Shown here: positions 1-9,108 of the stretch, piece by piece
Layout of the letters: every line of letters begins with the position of its first letter
Numbering within the stretch: the first letter of the stretch is position 1
DNA from: Flagellimonas amphidinii
Lineage (GTDB): Bacteria; Bacteroidota; Bacteroidia; Flavobacteriales; Flavobacteriaceae
DNA: 64,000 nt
Direction: 5' to 3'
Assembly: GCF_013090115.1 (NCBI RefSeq)
Contig: NZ_JABFNN010000027.1
Coordinates: forward strand, 306,409-370,408
Notes under the pieces: model-generated
Database searches by the model: none
What the model was told of the DNA's origin: nothing
The model's input: only the letters and a program-made list of their open reading frames with translations
Program-made: the position numbers and the translations under genes

Positions 1-1
1 T

Positions 2-538
2 TATGCCATTGTAGGAAGAAAGGCAGGACCAAAAGAAGAGTATTTGCATCAGTTGAAATTAGAGTCCGATAGCACGGGAGTAACTGCTAAATTGGTTAGA
101 AAATTTGGCTCGTTCAGTGGTCAAAAAGAAATTGAAGCAATTGCCGTTGATGATGAAAACGGACTGGTGTATTATTCTGATGAAGGAGTGTGCATCAAAA
201 AATACTATGCCGAACCAAGTATGGGCAATGAAGAATTATCGTGTTTTGGCGGGGAATATTTTTTGGAGGATATTGAAGGGATAGCTATTGCTTCTTATGA
301 AAACGGTGAGGGTTATATCATTGTTTCCAACCAACAACAAGGAGAATTCAACATCTTTTCAAGAAAGGATAACACTTTTATAAAAGCAGTAAATCTATCC
401 ACTACCGAAACAGATGGTTGTGACGTGGTCACGGTTCCTTTAAATGACATGTTCAAAAATGGACTTTTTGTTGCCATGAACGATGCCAAAGATTTCTATT
501 TTTATGATTTAGGCAAATTGGGATTAAAAGTTGACTGA
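2..538 (+). CDS. 3-phytase, beta-propeller type (C-terminal part)
   Basis: Open at the left edge; about 178 residues are visible in frame before the stop at 536-538. The sequence reads as the last blades of a beta-propeller phytase: a blade start with YAIVGRK, an acidic strand with EIEAIAVDDENG and YYSDEG, then EDIEGIAIA and a closing strand with DGCDVVTVPL. These acidic turns are typical of the calcium-binding channel that holds phytate in this family. The enzyme would release phosphate from inositol hexakisphosphate outside the cytoplasm; the signal peptide lies outside the window. The family is recognised from motifs only, and the upstream gene context is unknown. Confidence 0.8.
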   Translation, partial: YAIVGRKAGPKEEYLHQLKLESDSTGVTAKLVRKFGSFSGQKEIEAIAVDDENGLVYYSDEGVCIKKYYAEPSMGNEELSCFGGEYFLEDIEGIAIASYENGEGYIIVSNQQQGEFNIFSRKDNTFIKAVNLSTTETDGCDVVTVPLNDMFKNGLFVAMNDAKDFYFYDLGKLGLKVD

Positions 539-591
539 TTCCTTTTCCCGAGCCATATTACAGGCTATATTTAAAGGGAAGATCATAATGG

Positions 592-1965
592 ATGTCCTAT
601 AAATATACCTGTCAACAAAATGTATATTCATTTCCCGGTCTAAAATCGGTACTGGCAAAAGCCAGCCCTTTTAGAACGGGAGATGCCCTTGCGGGTTTGG
701 CAGCAGAAAGCAATATGGAACGTGTTGCTGCCCAGTTTTTACTTAGTGAGATTCCGCTAAAAGAGTTCCTGAACAAAACCATCATCCCGTATGAAGAGGA
801 TGAAATTACCCGATTGATCATCGATTCGCACGATGCGGAAGCTTTTCAGCAAATATCCAGTTTTACGGTGGGCGATTTGCGCAATTGGTTACTTTCCCAT
901 GAGGTAGACACCAAAAAATTGACCCAGATTTCCAAAGGACTTACACCAGAAATGGTCGCTGCTGTGTCCAAACTCATGCGTAACCAAGACCTGATTGCCG
1001 TTGCCCAGAAGTGTGAGGTGATTACCCAGTTTAGGAATACCCTTGGCAAAAAGGGGCATTTATCAGTACGATTGCAACCTAATCATCCTACGGATGCTTT
1101 AAGAGGGATAGCAGCCAGTATTGTGGATGGACTTTTGTACGGCAGTGGAGATGCAGTAATTGGTATCAACCCAGTAACCGATAGTGTGGATATTGTAGGG
1201 GACCAACTTAAAATGATGGATGAGATACGAATACGGTTTAATATTCCCACGCAATCCTGTGTATTATGTCATCTAACAACTTCCTTGGAATTGCTGAATA
1301 AAGCTCCGGTGGATTTGGTGTTTCAGTCCATAGGCGGAACCGAAAAAACAAATGCTTCTTTTGGAATTGACCTTTCCATGTTGCAAGAAGCCTATGAAGG
1401 TGCTTTAGAACTCAACCGGGGAACCTTGGGCAATAACCTCATGTATTTTGAAACAGGACAAGGCTCATCCTTATCCGCTAATGCCCATTGGGATGTGGAC
1501 CAACAGACCTGCGAAGCTAGATCCTATGCTGTGGCTAGACACTTCAATCCCTTATTGGTGAATTCTGTGGTGGGATTCATTGGTCCGGAATATTTATATG
1601 ATGGCAAACAAATTACTCGTGCCGGCTTGGAAGATCATTTTTGTGGTAAGTTGATGGGATTACCCATGGGGATGGATGTATGTTATACCAACCATGCCGA
1701 GGCCGATCAAGACGATATGGACAACTTATTGACGCTTTTGGGGGTGGCAGGTTGTAATTTCATCATGGGCGTGCCCGGTTCTGATGATGTGATGTTGAAC
1801 TATCAATCCACTTCGTTCCATGATGCTTTGTATGTTAGAAAGGTTTTGAAGAAAAGACCTGCCCCAGAATTTGAAAATTGGCTTCAAAACATGGGAATTA
1901 TGGATAATACAGGAACCCGAATAGCTGTTAAACCCTCACATCGATTGTTAAAGGCTATTTTATGA
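592..1965 (+). CDS. eutB: Ethanolamine ammonia-lyase large subunit
   Basis: 457 residues, full length for EutB. With EutC it forms the adenosylcobalamin-dependent lyase that splits ethanolamine into acetaldehyde and ammonia. Family signatures include the N-terminal KASPFRTGDALAGLAA, the region around NHPTDALRGIAAS, and MYFETGQGSSLSANAHWDVDQ, part of the substrate pocket of the TIM barrel. The ATG at 592 follows an AAAGGGA stretch; another ATG at 588 is out of frame. The stop overlaps the eutC start by 4 bases, so the two are translationally coupled. No eutA reactivase, aldehyde dehydrogenase or microcompartment shell gene is in view, so this looks like a stand-alone nitrogen-scavenging version. 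Confidence 0.95.
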   Translation: MSYKYTCQQNVYSFPGLKSVLAKASPFRTGDALAGLAAESNMERVAAQFLLSEIPLKEFLNKTIIPYEEDEITRLIIDSHDAEAFQQISSFTVGDLRNWLLSHEVDTKKLTQISKGLTPEMVAAVSKLMRNQDLIAVAQKCEVITQFRNTLGKKGHLSVRLQPNHPTDALRGIAASIVDGLLYGSGDAVIGINPVTDSVDIVGDQLKMMDEIRIRFNIPTQSCVLCHLTTSLELLNKAPVDLVFQSIGGTEKTNASFGIDLSMLQEAYEGALELNRGTLGNNLMYFETGQGSSLSANAHWDVDQQTCEARSYAVARHFNPLLVNSVVGFIGPEYLYDGKQITRAGLEDHFCGKLMGLPMGMDVCYTNHAEADQDDMDNLLTLLGVAGCNFIMGVPGSDDVMLNYQSTSFHDALYVRKVLKKRPAPEFENWLQNMGIMDNTGTRIAVKPSHRLLKAIL

Positions 1966-2717
1966 AAAAGGAAAAATCAACTCCTGCTAAAATAGATCCT
2001 TGGCAAGACCTAAAGGAATTTACCAATGCGCGAATTGCATTGGGAAGTGTGGGCAACGCAATTCCGTTGGAGGAGGTGCTCCAATTTAGATTTGCCCATG
2101 CCCATGCCAAAGATGCTATAGGTTCGGAATTGGATAGTGTTACATTAAAAACAGAAATCCAATCATGGGGCTATCCGGTTTGGGAAGTAAAAAGTCAAGT
2201 TAAAAATCGAAATGAATATTTGAGGCGACCAGATTTGGGGCGAAGACTTGATGCGCAATCGAAATCAGTTTTGCTGGAAGATAAGGCTCCCTTGGATTTA
2301 ATCATAGTCTTGGCCGACGGACTTTCTGCCCAAGCGGTGAATCAAAATGCCCTTCCTTTGCTAAGGGCCTTGCTCACCAATTTGGATGGATATTCCATTG
2401 GATTTGTAATAGCAAGAATGGCAAGGGTAGCCTTGGGGGATGATATTGGGAGTCATCTCAACGCTAGATTTGTGACTTTGTTTATAGGGGAAAGACCAGG
2501 ACTTTCCTCTCCAGAAAGTATGGGAATTTATACAACATACGCACCAAAATTGGGTTTAACAGATGAGCGTAGGAACTGTATCTCAAATATTCATGAAAAT
2601 GGACTTGATCATCAACAAGCAGCTACTCTAGTGCGGTACTTGATTCAACAATCGTTTGCCAAACAGATTAGCGGGGTGGAGGTTAAAATCAATTTAAAAG
2701 AGCTTCTGGAAGATTGA
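1962..2717 (+). CDS. eutC: Ethanolamine ammonia-lyase small subunit
   Basis: 251 residues, normal for EutC, the subunit that contributes much of the cobalamin-binding site of the EutBC lyase. Visible family features are the N-terminal TNARIALGSVGNAIP, FRFAHAHAKDAI, RRPDLGRRL, and LIIVLADGLSAQAVN, where the ADGLSA stretch is characteristic. It starts by ATGA overlap with eutB and is clearly its operon partner. The gene ends 3 bases before the stop of a convergent D-threonine aldolase-like gene, leaving almost no room for a terminator. Confidence 0.95.
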   Translation: MKKEKSTPAKIDPWQDLKEFTNARIALGSVGNAIPLEEVLQFRFAHAHAKDAIGSELDSVTLKTEIQSWGYPVWEVKSQVKNRNEYLRRPDLGRRLDAQSKSVLLEDKAPLDLIIVLADGLSAQAVNQNALPLLRALLTNLDGYSIGFVIARMARVALGDDIGSHLNARFVTLFIGERPGLSSPESMGIYTTYAPKLGLTDERRNCISNIHENGLDHQQAATLVRYLIQQSFAKQISGVEVKINLKELLED

Positions 2718-2720
2718 ATT

Positions 2721-3833
2721 CTAAAAATGTAGCTTCCGTTTCCGCGCTGTAATGGCCCAAGAGTCTGTTTTCCTTCCATTTTGAATCACAGAAACTTCAT
2801 CATGTAAATTAATCGTTGGACAAATGTGGTAGGGAATACCATAAAAAACATCGCCGACATTTATGTTTTTCCAATTGCCTACTTTGAGTACACCATGTTC
2901 TTCGCTTTGCGAAAGCAGTTCATAACCATCAAGATTTAAAAATTTGACTCGTTTGTCGACGGTATTTTCAGCAGCTATGGATTTGTGTCCCAAATCGATG
3001 GTGATAATACCCTCAGTAGGTTTAGAAATTACCCGGGTCACCACTAGGGCAGCAAATTTAAAATTTTGCTCTGTCAACTTTTCGCTATAACCCCAATCCC
3101 AAAGTACACAGGTTCCTGGACTAGTAATTCTACCATTTTTCTTTAGGTGGGAAGTAAACGAAGGCGTTCCACCGCAGATCAGTTTTATATCTGGATAGGT
3201 TTTCTTTAAAGAATTGAAATATTGGGTGACGGCCTCAAATCCTTTTTCAATTTTTTGGTTTCGTTGTAAAAAATCACTGTCCCGAAGGTGACCATCATAC
3301 ACATGAAGACCCTGGAGAGAAAGTGAATTGCAGTTGTTCAAAATGGCCATTAAATTATCCAAATCTGCACCAATTTTTATGCCCGAACGGTCCATCCCAT
3401 TGTTGATGTCGATATAAATATTGACGGATAAACCTTTTTCCGCTGCTTTTTGATTCAGTAATTGGGCTATGGAAATATCGTCTATAATCGTTGAGAACTG
3501 AGTGGAGGGAAAATGAGGAATCAATTCCAGAAAACGATTCATTTTAGGCCCTACCAACTGATGGGCTATTACTACTGAATTTGCTCCAGCCTCGGCTGCC
3601 ATTTCTGCCTCTGCTACGGTTGAAGCCTTAAAGTTGGTGATGCCAGCGTTCAACAACAACGTAATGACTTTGGGCATTTTATTGGTTTTCACGTGGGGCA
3701 TCAAGCGTTCGGTATTGCCCTCCATGAGAGAAAGCATCGCTTCAATATTATACTTGATATGCTCTGGGTAAATAGCAATGGAAGGGGAATCCACCATTTC
3801 TATATTTTCAATCTCATACCATTCTTTGGTCAT
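2721..3833 (-). CDS. D-threonine aldolase / D-serine dehydratase-like PLP enzyme
   Basis: 370 residues from the ATG at 3833; an in-frame TTG at 3860 would add 9 residues but the family usually begins near MxxWYEI. The fold is an alanine-racemase-like PLP barrel followed by a beta domain. PHVKTNK near residue 50 holds the PLP lysine. The C-terminal segment with IPYHICPTINLHDE carries the His and Cys that bind the divalent metal in D-threonine aldolases and D-serine dehydratases. The likely reaction is cleavage or dehydration of a D-3-hydroxy amino acid in the cytoplasm; the exact substrate cannot be read. It is transcribed towards eutBC and follows the DUF1569 gene on the same strand. Confidence 0.85.
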   Translation of the reverse strand: MTKEWYEIENIEMVDSPSIAIYPEHIKYNIEAMLSLMEGNTERLMPHVKTNKMPKVITLLLNAGITNFKASTVAEAEMAAEAGANSVVIAHQLVGPKMNRFLELIPHFPSTQFSTIIDDISIAQLLNQKAAEKGLSVNIYIDINNGMDRSGIKIGADLDNLMAILNNCNSLSLQGLHVYDGHLRDSDFLQRNQKIEKGFEAVTQYFNSLKKTYPDIKLICGGTPSFTSHLKKNGRITSPGTCVLWDWGYSEKLTEQNFKFAALVVTRVISKPTEGIITIDLGHKSIAAENTVDKRVKFLNLDGYELLSQSEEHGVLKVGNWKNINVGDVFYGIPYHICPTINLHDEVSVIQNGRKTDSWAITARKRKLHF

Positions 3834-3903
3834 TTTCTGTATAGTTTGAGTTGAAACCAATGTAGGTATTTGCCCAGAAAACCCAAGTGAAAAATGAAAA
3901 TAT

Positions 3904-4440
3904 TTACTTTAAAATATCCCGAATAATTTTTAAATGATGACGAGTGTGTATTTTTAAAAATCGTTGGGTCTGACCCTTATCCAGTTTTTTAAAATAGGGA
4001 TGTTTAAAATAGGCCTTGGTATCCAGGCCCTCTATTTTCTTTATATTTTCCTTGGCTTCTTCCAACTGTAAATAAAGGCTGTCTGTTATGATGTCCTTTG
4101 GTGGCCTTACCGATTTTGGGGATTGTGCCACCCCCCGTGGAATGATACCCGAGGTAAATACAAAAATTCTGGAGAAGCTAAAACTGGACTTAAATTTATC
4201 TGGTTCAGATTCCTCAAGAGCCTCACAAATCCTGTTGATGGTTTTAAGGCTATGGTCTAAATGCCAAGCCACATCAGCTTCAGAAACTTTTATGTTTCTA
4301 GCATCCCTTTGTGGGATATAATTTACCATTTCAGAGAACTGCTCATCCAAAAAATCAGGTCCAGATTCAGAATTATTAACCAAAACAAATACACTTATTA
4401 TAAATATTAAAGCTAATAAAATTAGTGCGACCTTTTTCAT
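3904..4440 (-). CDS. DUF1569 (DinB-like) domain protein with N-terminal anchor
   Basis: 178 residues. Residues 4-22 form one hydrophobic segment after MKK, so the protein is membrane-anchored or exported. The rest is helical and contains DVAWHLDHSLKTINRI and, near the C-terminus, HTRHHLKIIRDIL. These histidines are placed as in the DinB/YfiT-like four-helix bundles (DUF1569 branch), where they bind a metal. Function is unknown for this branch; DinB-like proteins are often thiol transferases or thiol-dependent enzymes, but that is not shown here. It lies between the aldolase-like gene and a TonB-dependent receptor, all on the minus strand. Confidence 0.65.
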   Translation of the reverse strand: MKKVALILLALIFIISVFVLVNNSESGPDFLDEQFSEMVNYIPQRDARNIKVSEADVAWHLDHSLKTINRICEALEESEPDKFKSSFSFSRIFVFTSGIIPRGVAQSPKSVRPPKDIITDSLYLQLEEAKENIKKIEGLDTKAYFKHPYFKKLDKGQTQRFLKIHTRHHLKIIRDILK

Positions 4441-4455
4441 GAGGTTCTTTTTAGG

Positions 4456-6840
4456 TTAAAATTGAAATTTGTATCCGAAGTCAGGGAAGAACCCAATTTG
4501 ATCTACTTGGTCCACATTGTTGGTCAAGCGATTGTAGCGTCTAACAAAAATATTTTCATTGGCGGTAACGTTTTGAAGATCCACATAAAATTGGTGCGAT
4601 CTCTTTTTGTTTCTACTATTTATTTTGATGCCAAATTTTACATCCCACCGGAAATATTCATCATATTGCTGGCTAAAAGCAATGTCTTCCTGCAAAATCT
4701 CAAAACCAGCTTGGCGTGATGCTTCTAAATCCACAGGAGTATAATACCTGCCGCCCGAAGTGGTTAAACGGGTATCCACAAACCAAACATTTTTACCAGA
4801 TGCCCCCGTTTTAAATTCCTTGCCGGCCAAAAGATTGACCACATATCCATTGTTAAACGGAGTATTTCGTTCTATGCCATCACTTCCCTCATACTTGCTT
4901 TCAAAAAAGGAACTGGTCAATAGACCGTAATAGCCTTTGCTGAAGAATTTTTCCAAGGTAAATTCGACCCCTTGGTTGTATCCTGTCCCTTCATTTACCA
5001 ACGAGACTTTGTCATTGTCAAAACCAAAATCTGCTCCTTCGGTTAAAGTGGAATAGCTAGAGGGAGAGGCTTCCACTCCGGCTTTGTCAATATCTTGATA
5101 GTAAACTTCCACTTTTCCTCGCCAGCTGTTGGCAAAGCTGACGTCATATCCCAATACGTAGTGATTGCTTCGGACGAAGTCCAAATCCCTATTGGTTTGT
5201 TGCAGGGTTCCATTAATGTCTTCGTTTAAAAAGAGCAAGGGTAATGGAATGGATTGATGATGAAGGCCATAACCCAAATTGATGCTGTGGTTAGGAAAAA
5301 TAGCATAATTGATAGCGGCTCTGGGTTCAAGAACAAATTGTTTGTTCAAAGAACTGTATTGGGTGTGTAACCCAGCATTTAAAGTAAATTTTTCGGTAAC
5401 TCTCAGCTGACCTTGCGCGAAGGGTTGCCACAAAGTGATATTCTCATCAATATCTCTAAAGTTGACCAAATCTGGATCACCATCCCCGTCATTGTCCGAT
5501 TGCTCGTCGCGATCTAACAAAAGACTCTGCACATTGAAGGTCTCTAAAAGTACTCCCGTCCTAAAAGTGAATCTACTGCTTAGCTTGCTATTGAAAAGGG
5601 AAGAAAATGTAAATCGGGTTTCAGAATTGTCGGCTTCGGTAAACCTGATCAATCTTTCATCAGGGGTATCCATATCTATAAATCGATCTACGATGAATTC
5701 ATTTCCAGAATAGGAGGCGGAAGCTATAGTTCTAAGAAAAGAATTGGAGCCCAAACTCAGATTATATTTTAATCCCACCACACCAAATCTGGAATCCACA
5801 AAGGTGTTTTCATCCTCTGCGGCAAAAAGATCATCAGGGTCAATATCGTTTCCTAAAAATTCTATGTCCGAAGTTCCTAAAATTCCAAAAATGGAGAGGT
5901 TTCCAGAATTCACCCTGCCAAAATCAATATTAAAAGAAAGGTCATTGTAGTTTGGAGTCGCTGAGGTTCCACCGGCGCCAATACCCAAAAGACTTACCAA
6001 AGAATATCTCGCCGCAACCAAAAACGAACCTCTTTTTTGACCCAAAGGACCTTCGGCCATGGCTTCCACTCCGGTAAAAATTCCAGTTTGAAGGGTATAC
6101 TCGTAGTCGTCTGCATTTCCTTTGCGGAAACCAAGGTCAAAAACGCCACCAAGCGCATTTCCGTATTCTGCAGGAAAGGCAGAAGTGATAAAATCTGAGT
6201 TTTTAAGTAGGTTGGGATTCAAGGCCGATACGGAACCTCCGGTGGTGCCAATGGTAGAATAATGGTTGGGACTTGGAATGGGAACTCCTTCCAATCTCCA
6301 TAGGAGTCCAACAGGTGAATTTCCTCTGATAACGATGTCATTCCGACTATCATCAGGGGCCGATACTCCTGCAAAATTAGCGGCCAAACGACCTACATCG
6401 CTCCTTCCACCAGAAAAACGAGTAACCTCTTCTACACCGAACTGCCTTGCGGAAACAGTTGCCAATTTGTTCAAAGGCAGATTTTTGCCATCCTCATTGG
6501 TAAGGATGATCTCATCCAATTGATTGAAGGATTCTTGCAATTGTACGGTAATGAACACATCTTTTCCAGAGGTTACTTCTACATTGGGAATTGTAACGCT
6601 TTCAAATCCTATATAACTGATAAGCAATGTTTTACGACCCAAGGGAATATCTTCTAAAATAAATTGTCCATCAAAGTCGGTAATGACACCAGTGGCAATT
6701 TCCATGTCCAAAAGTTCAACGGTGGCGCCTTCCAATGGGCTTTCGGATTGTTTGTCCAGCACAACACCCTTAAGGGTGCCGGTTTGGGCAAGGGTTACAA
6801 ATCCAGAAAGTAAAGTAAAGATTAGAATGAATTTTTTCAT
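4456..6840 (-). CDS. TonB-dependent receptor with CarboxypepD_reg-like N-domain
   Basis: 794 residues from ATG 6840 (MKKFILIFTLLSGFVTLAQ is a clean signal peptide; the reading frame stays open 12 codons further upstream). Order of parts: signal peptide, a carboxypeptidase-regulatory-like beta domain (GTLKGVVLDKQSESPLEGATV), plug domain (VSARQF... GRSDVGRLAANFAGV, DIVIRGNSP), then a 22-strand-type outer-membrane barrel ending in an aromatic FGYKFQF. It imports an unknown ligand using TonB energy. No SusD partner lies next to it, so it is not a classical SusCD system. It is divergent from a LytS/LytTR pair, a possible regulator. Substrate unknown. Confidence 0.9.
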   Translation of the reverse strand: MKKFILIFTLLSGFVTLAQTGTLKGVVLDKQSESPLEGATVELLDMEIATGVITDFDGQFILEDIPLGRKTLLISYIGFESVTIPNVEVTSGKDVFITVQLQESFNQLDEIILTNEDGKNLPLNKLATVSARQFGVEEVTRFSGGRSDVGRLAANFAGVSAPDDSRNDIVIRGNSPVGLLWRLEGVPIPSPNHYSTIGTTGGSVSALNPNLLKNSDFITSAFPAEYGNALGGVFDLGFRKGNADDYEYTLQTGIFTGVEAMAEGPLGQKRGSFLVAARYSLVSLLGIGAGGTSATPNYNDLSFNIDFGRVNSGNLSIFGILGTSDIEFLGNDIDPDDLFAAEDENTFVDSRFGVVGLKYNLSLGSNSFLRTIASASYSGNEFIVDRFIDMDTPDERLIRFTEADNSETRFTFSSLFNSKLSSRFTFRTGVLLETFNVQSLLLDRDEQSDNDGDGDPDLVNFRDIDENITLWQPFAQGQLRVTEKFTLNAGLHTQYSSLNKQFVLEPRAAINYAIFPNHSINLGYGLHHQSIPLPLLFLNEDINGTLQQTNRDLDFVRSNHYVLGYDVSFANSWRGKVEVYYQDIDKAGVEASPSSYSTLTEGADFGFDNDKVSLVNEGTGYNQGVEFTLEKFFSKGYYGLLTSSFFESKYEGSDGIERNTPFNNGYVVNLLAGKEFKTGASGKNVWFVDTRLTTSGGRYYTPVDLEASRQAGFEILQEDIAFSQQYDEYFRWDVKFGIKINSRNKKRSHQFYVDLQNVTANENIFVRRYNRLTNNVDQVDQIGFFPDFGYKFQF

Positions 6841-7074
6841 GATGACGTTATTTGATTTTTGCCGAAGATGAGTCATTCTCTTTTCTGGTGAAACAAGGAA
6901 ATAGTTGGATTGCCGTTTTGAGGTTTGTGTTGTTAGGGAAGAGATTGAATCACTTAAGGGGTAAATTTTAAGGGCGATTCCGGATAAAGGATGATTCTTT
7001 ACAGTTCAGGTTGTTTTTTAACAGTTGAGAAGGGGAATTAAATTTGATAATAAGGTCTTGCGTATCTTTAACCT

Positions 7075-8166
7075 ATGGCATTGCGTATATACAAAAACAA
7101 AGAGGTCAAAAAGTTTTTGTTTCGATGGATGGTGGTCAATGTGGTCTTTTTTATCATTAAGGTCACCACGGAACATGAGGAGGATGCATTGCAAACTTTT
7201 TTCTCATCAACCAGTCAGTTTTATTATTGGACCGCCTTTCTCTTTTTTATGGTGACCTGGGAACTCAACGATTGGCTGATTCATAGAGTGCGCAGGCGTT
7301 CTCAACTCAATCTTAGAAATAGCATTGGGATTTATTTAAAAACCATGACAGTTTTGGCTCCCTTAAGTGCCGCAGTTTACTATATGGCATATTTTCCATT
7401 AAGGGATGTACTGAAAATAGAATGTGACCAGTCCTATGTGTTGGACTTTTGGGGTGATTTTTTAAGGGCATGTGTAATTGGATCAACAGTTATTTTTATC
7501 AACCTTTTCTATTATTCGATGAAGCAAAAGGATGAAATGGAAGAACAAATGAAAAACCTTAAAAGGGAAATGATAGCCTCCAAATATTCTTCATTGCGAA
7601 GCCAGATCAGTCCCCATTTTTTGTTCAATAGTTTGAATACACTTACCTCTTTAATGTATGAGGATCGTGATTTGGCCTCAGATTTTGTTACCCGTTTGGC
7701 TTCTAGTTATCGCTATATTTTAGACAATAAGGAGGAGGATTTGGTAAGTCTTCAAAAAGAGCTGAATTTTTTGGATGCCTATATTTTTATGATGGAAGTA
7801 AGACATAAAAAAGCAGTATCCATCAAAATGGATATCAAAATAATCCCCGAAGATTATTGGATTCCGACCTTAACATTACAGATGTTGATTGAAAATGCCC
7901 TGAAACACAATATGTATTCCAAAGAAAAACCTTTGAAAATATCCATTACTTCTATTCAAAATGAAGCTTTGGCAATAAAAAATAACCTGAGAAAAAGGGA
8001 AATCAAAGAAGAAACAACCCAAATGGGTTTGGAAAACATCAAAAAACGATATGCGTATTATACCAATAAACCTGTTTTGGTTAGGGAGGAAGAGGCATAT
8101 TTTGAAGTCATTATTCCGTTAATGGATAAAAAAGCAACTGAAATGAATCTGAAAGCTATTTCTTAA
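7075..8166 (+). CDS. LytS-type sensor histidine kinase (His_kinase family)
   Basis: 363 residues. Four hydrophobic segments lie in the first 155 residues (around 20-35, 50-65, 88-105 and 135-155), followed by a short coiled coil and the His_kinase core. LRSQISPHFLFNSLNTL near residue 175 has the phospho-acceptor His, and LQMLIENALKHN near residue 270 is the N-box of the ATPase. The usual G-box is reduced to MGLENIKKRYAYY. Only 1 base separates it from the LytTR regulator. An imperfect -7 box TATCTTTA at 7063-7070 sits just before the ATG. It is divergent from the TonB-dependent receptor at 4456-6840, suggesting control of that receptor (inference). Confidence 0.9.
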   Translation: MALRIYKNKEVKKFLFRWMVVNVVFFIIKVTTEHEEDALQTFFSSTSQFYYWTAFLFFMVTWELNDWLIHRVRRRSQLNLRNSIGIYLKTMTVLAPLSAAVYYMAYFPLRDVLKIECDQSYVLDFWGDFLRACVIGSTVIFINLFYYSMKQKDEMEEQMKNLKREMIASKYSSLRSQISPHFLFNSLNTLTSLMYEDRDLASDFVTRLASSYRYILDNKEEDLVSLQKELNFLDAYIFMMEVRHKKAVSIKMDIKIIPEDYWIPTLTLQMLIENALKHNMYSKEKPLKISITSIQNEALAIKNNLRKREIKEETTQMGLENIKKRYAYYTNKPVLVREEEAYFEVIIPLMDKKATEMNLKAIS

Positions 8167-8167
8167 A

Positions 8168-8923
8168 ATGAAAGCAGTTATTGTTGAGGATGAGGAATTT
8201 GCATCCAAAAGATTGGCGCAGATGGTAGGAGAACTTGCTCCAGAGATGCATATTGTGGCCAGTTTGGATTCGGTGGAAAGTGGGGTCGATTGGTTTACCA
8301 AAAATGCCCTTCCGGACCTTGTTTTTATGGACATTCAGTTAAATGATGGCTATGGTTTCGATATTCTGGACGATATGGAAGATCATCCCCCAGTTATTTT
8401 TACCACGGCTTATAATGAATTTGCGATTCGTGGATTTAAATACAATGGGGTAGACTACCTTTTAAAGCCTATTGTTAAGACGGATCTTAAAAAAGCACTT
8501 GAAAAATTCAAAAAGAACGTTACCCGAAATGGGCATACCCCAACAGATAGCCTAGAGCATCTAAAACAGCTTTTCCATAAAGAATACAAACATCGGTTTA
8601 TGGTAAAGGTAGGGAACCAATTTAGGTCGTTTAATGTAGAGGATATTGCCTATTTTAAATCACATGAAGGATTGATATGCCTTTTTACACACTCTGGACA
8701 GTCCTACCCTATTGAGTACACTATTGACCAATTGGAAAATATCTTAAACCCTATCCATTTTTTTAGGGTCAACCGCAAGTTTATGGTTTCTGTGCAAGCA
8801 GTGGTCGAAATCCACAGCTATTTTAATAGTCGGTTATTGTTGAAAATTCTTCCAAAGGAAGAAGAACAAGTAATTGTTTCCAGAGAAAGAACCACCAACT
8901 TTAAGCGGTGGTTGGACATGTGA
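8168..8923 (+). CDS. LytTR-type response regulator
   Basis: 251 residues. An N-terminal receiver domain starts MKAVIVEDEEFA with the acidic pocket (E8, D9, E10), the phospho-acceptor Asp in LVFMDIQLNDGYG near residue 57, and a K in DYLLKPI near residue 102. The C-terminal half is a LytTR DNA-binding domain (FMVKVGNQFRSFNVEDIAYFKSHEG..., FFRVNRKFMVS). It is the obvious partner of the LytS-type kinase directly upstream. LytTR regulators bind direct repeats upstream of their targets; the divergent TonB receptor promoter region (6841-7074) is the first place to look. Confidence 0.92.
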   Translation: MKAVIVEDEEFASKRLAQMVGELAPEMHIVASLDSVESGVDWFTKNALPDLVFMDIQLNDGYGFDILDDMEDHPPVIFTTAYNEFAIRGFKYNGVDYLLKPIVKTDLKKALEKFKKNVTRNGHTPTDSLEHLKQLFHKEYKHRFMVKVGNQFRSFNVEDIAYFKSHEGLICLFTHSGQSYPIEYTIDQLENILNPIHFFRVNRKFMVSVQAVVEIHSYFNSRLLLKILPKEEEQVIVSRERTTNFKRWLDM

Positions 8924-8927
8924 CTTG

Positions 8928-8966
8928 TAAAACCTATGGAATAGGGTTATACTTTATGGGTTTTTA
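8928..8966 (+). terminator. Probable terminator after the LytTR gene
   Basis: AAAACCTAT pairs with ATGGGTTTT (one G-U pair) across a long loop and runs into TTTTT. It is placed directly after the regulator stop at 8923. The loop is long, so this is a moderate call. Confidence 0.45.
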
Positions 8967-8993
8967 ATGTCCAAAATATAGGCGCAGATTTTC

Positions 8994-9025
8994 TTTGCAG
9001 TTAATATTAAATTCCCAGAACTTTG
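8994..9025 (+). promoter_or_regulatory. Bacteroidota-type promoter and leader hairpins for the M61 peptidase
   Basis: TTTG at 8994-8997 and GAACTTTG at 9018-9025 are separated by 20 bases, matching the -33 TTTG / -7 TAnnTTTG arrangement with one change in the -7 box. The predicted leader contains a perfect inverted repeat GACTACC-AAC-GGTAGTC (9044-9060) and then AGAGA-TTTTT-TCTCT (9061-9075), about 35-65 bases before the ATG at 9109. Confidence 0.5.
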
Positions 9026-9108
9026 TAACAATTCTTCATTATTGACTACCAACGGTAGTCAGAGATTTTTTCTCTATATATTAGTTAACGATTTTTAAAA
9101 CCCAAAAA

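Noticed and set aside
592..2717. Ethanolamine microcompartment locus
   Set aside because: No shell protein or other eut genes in the window.
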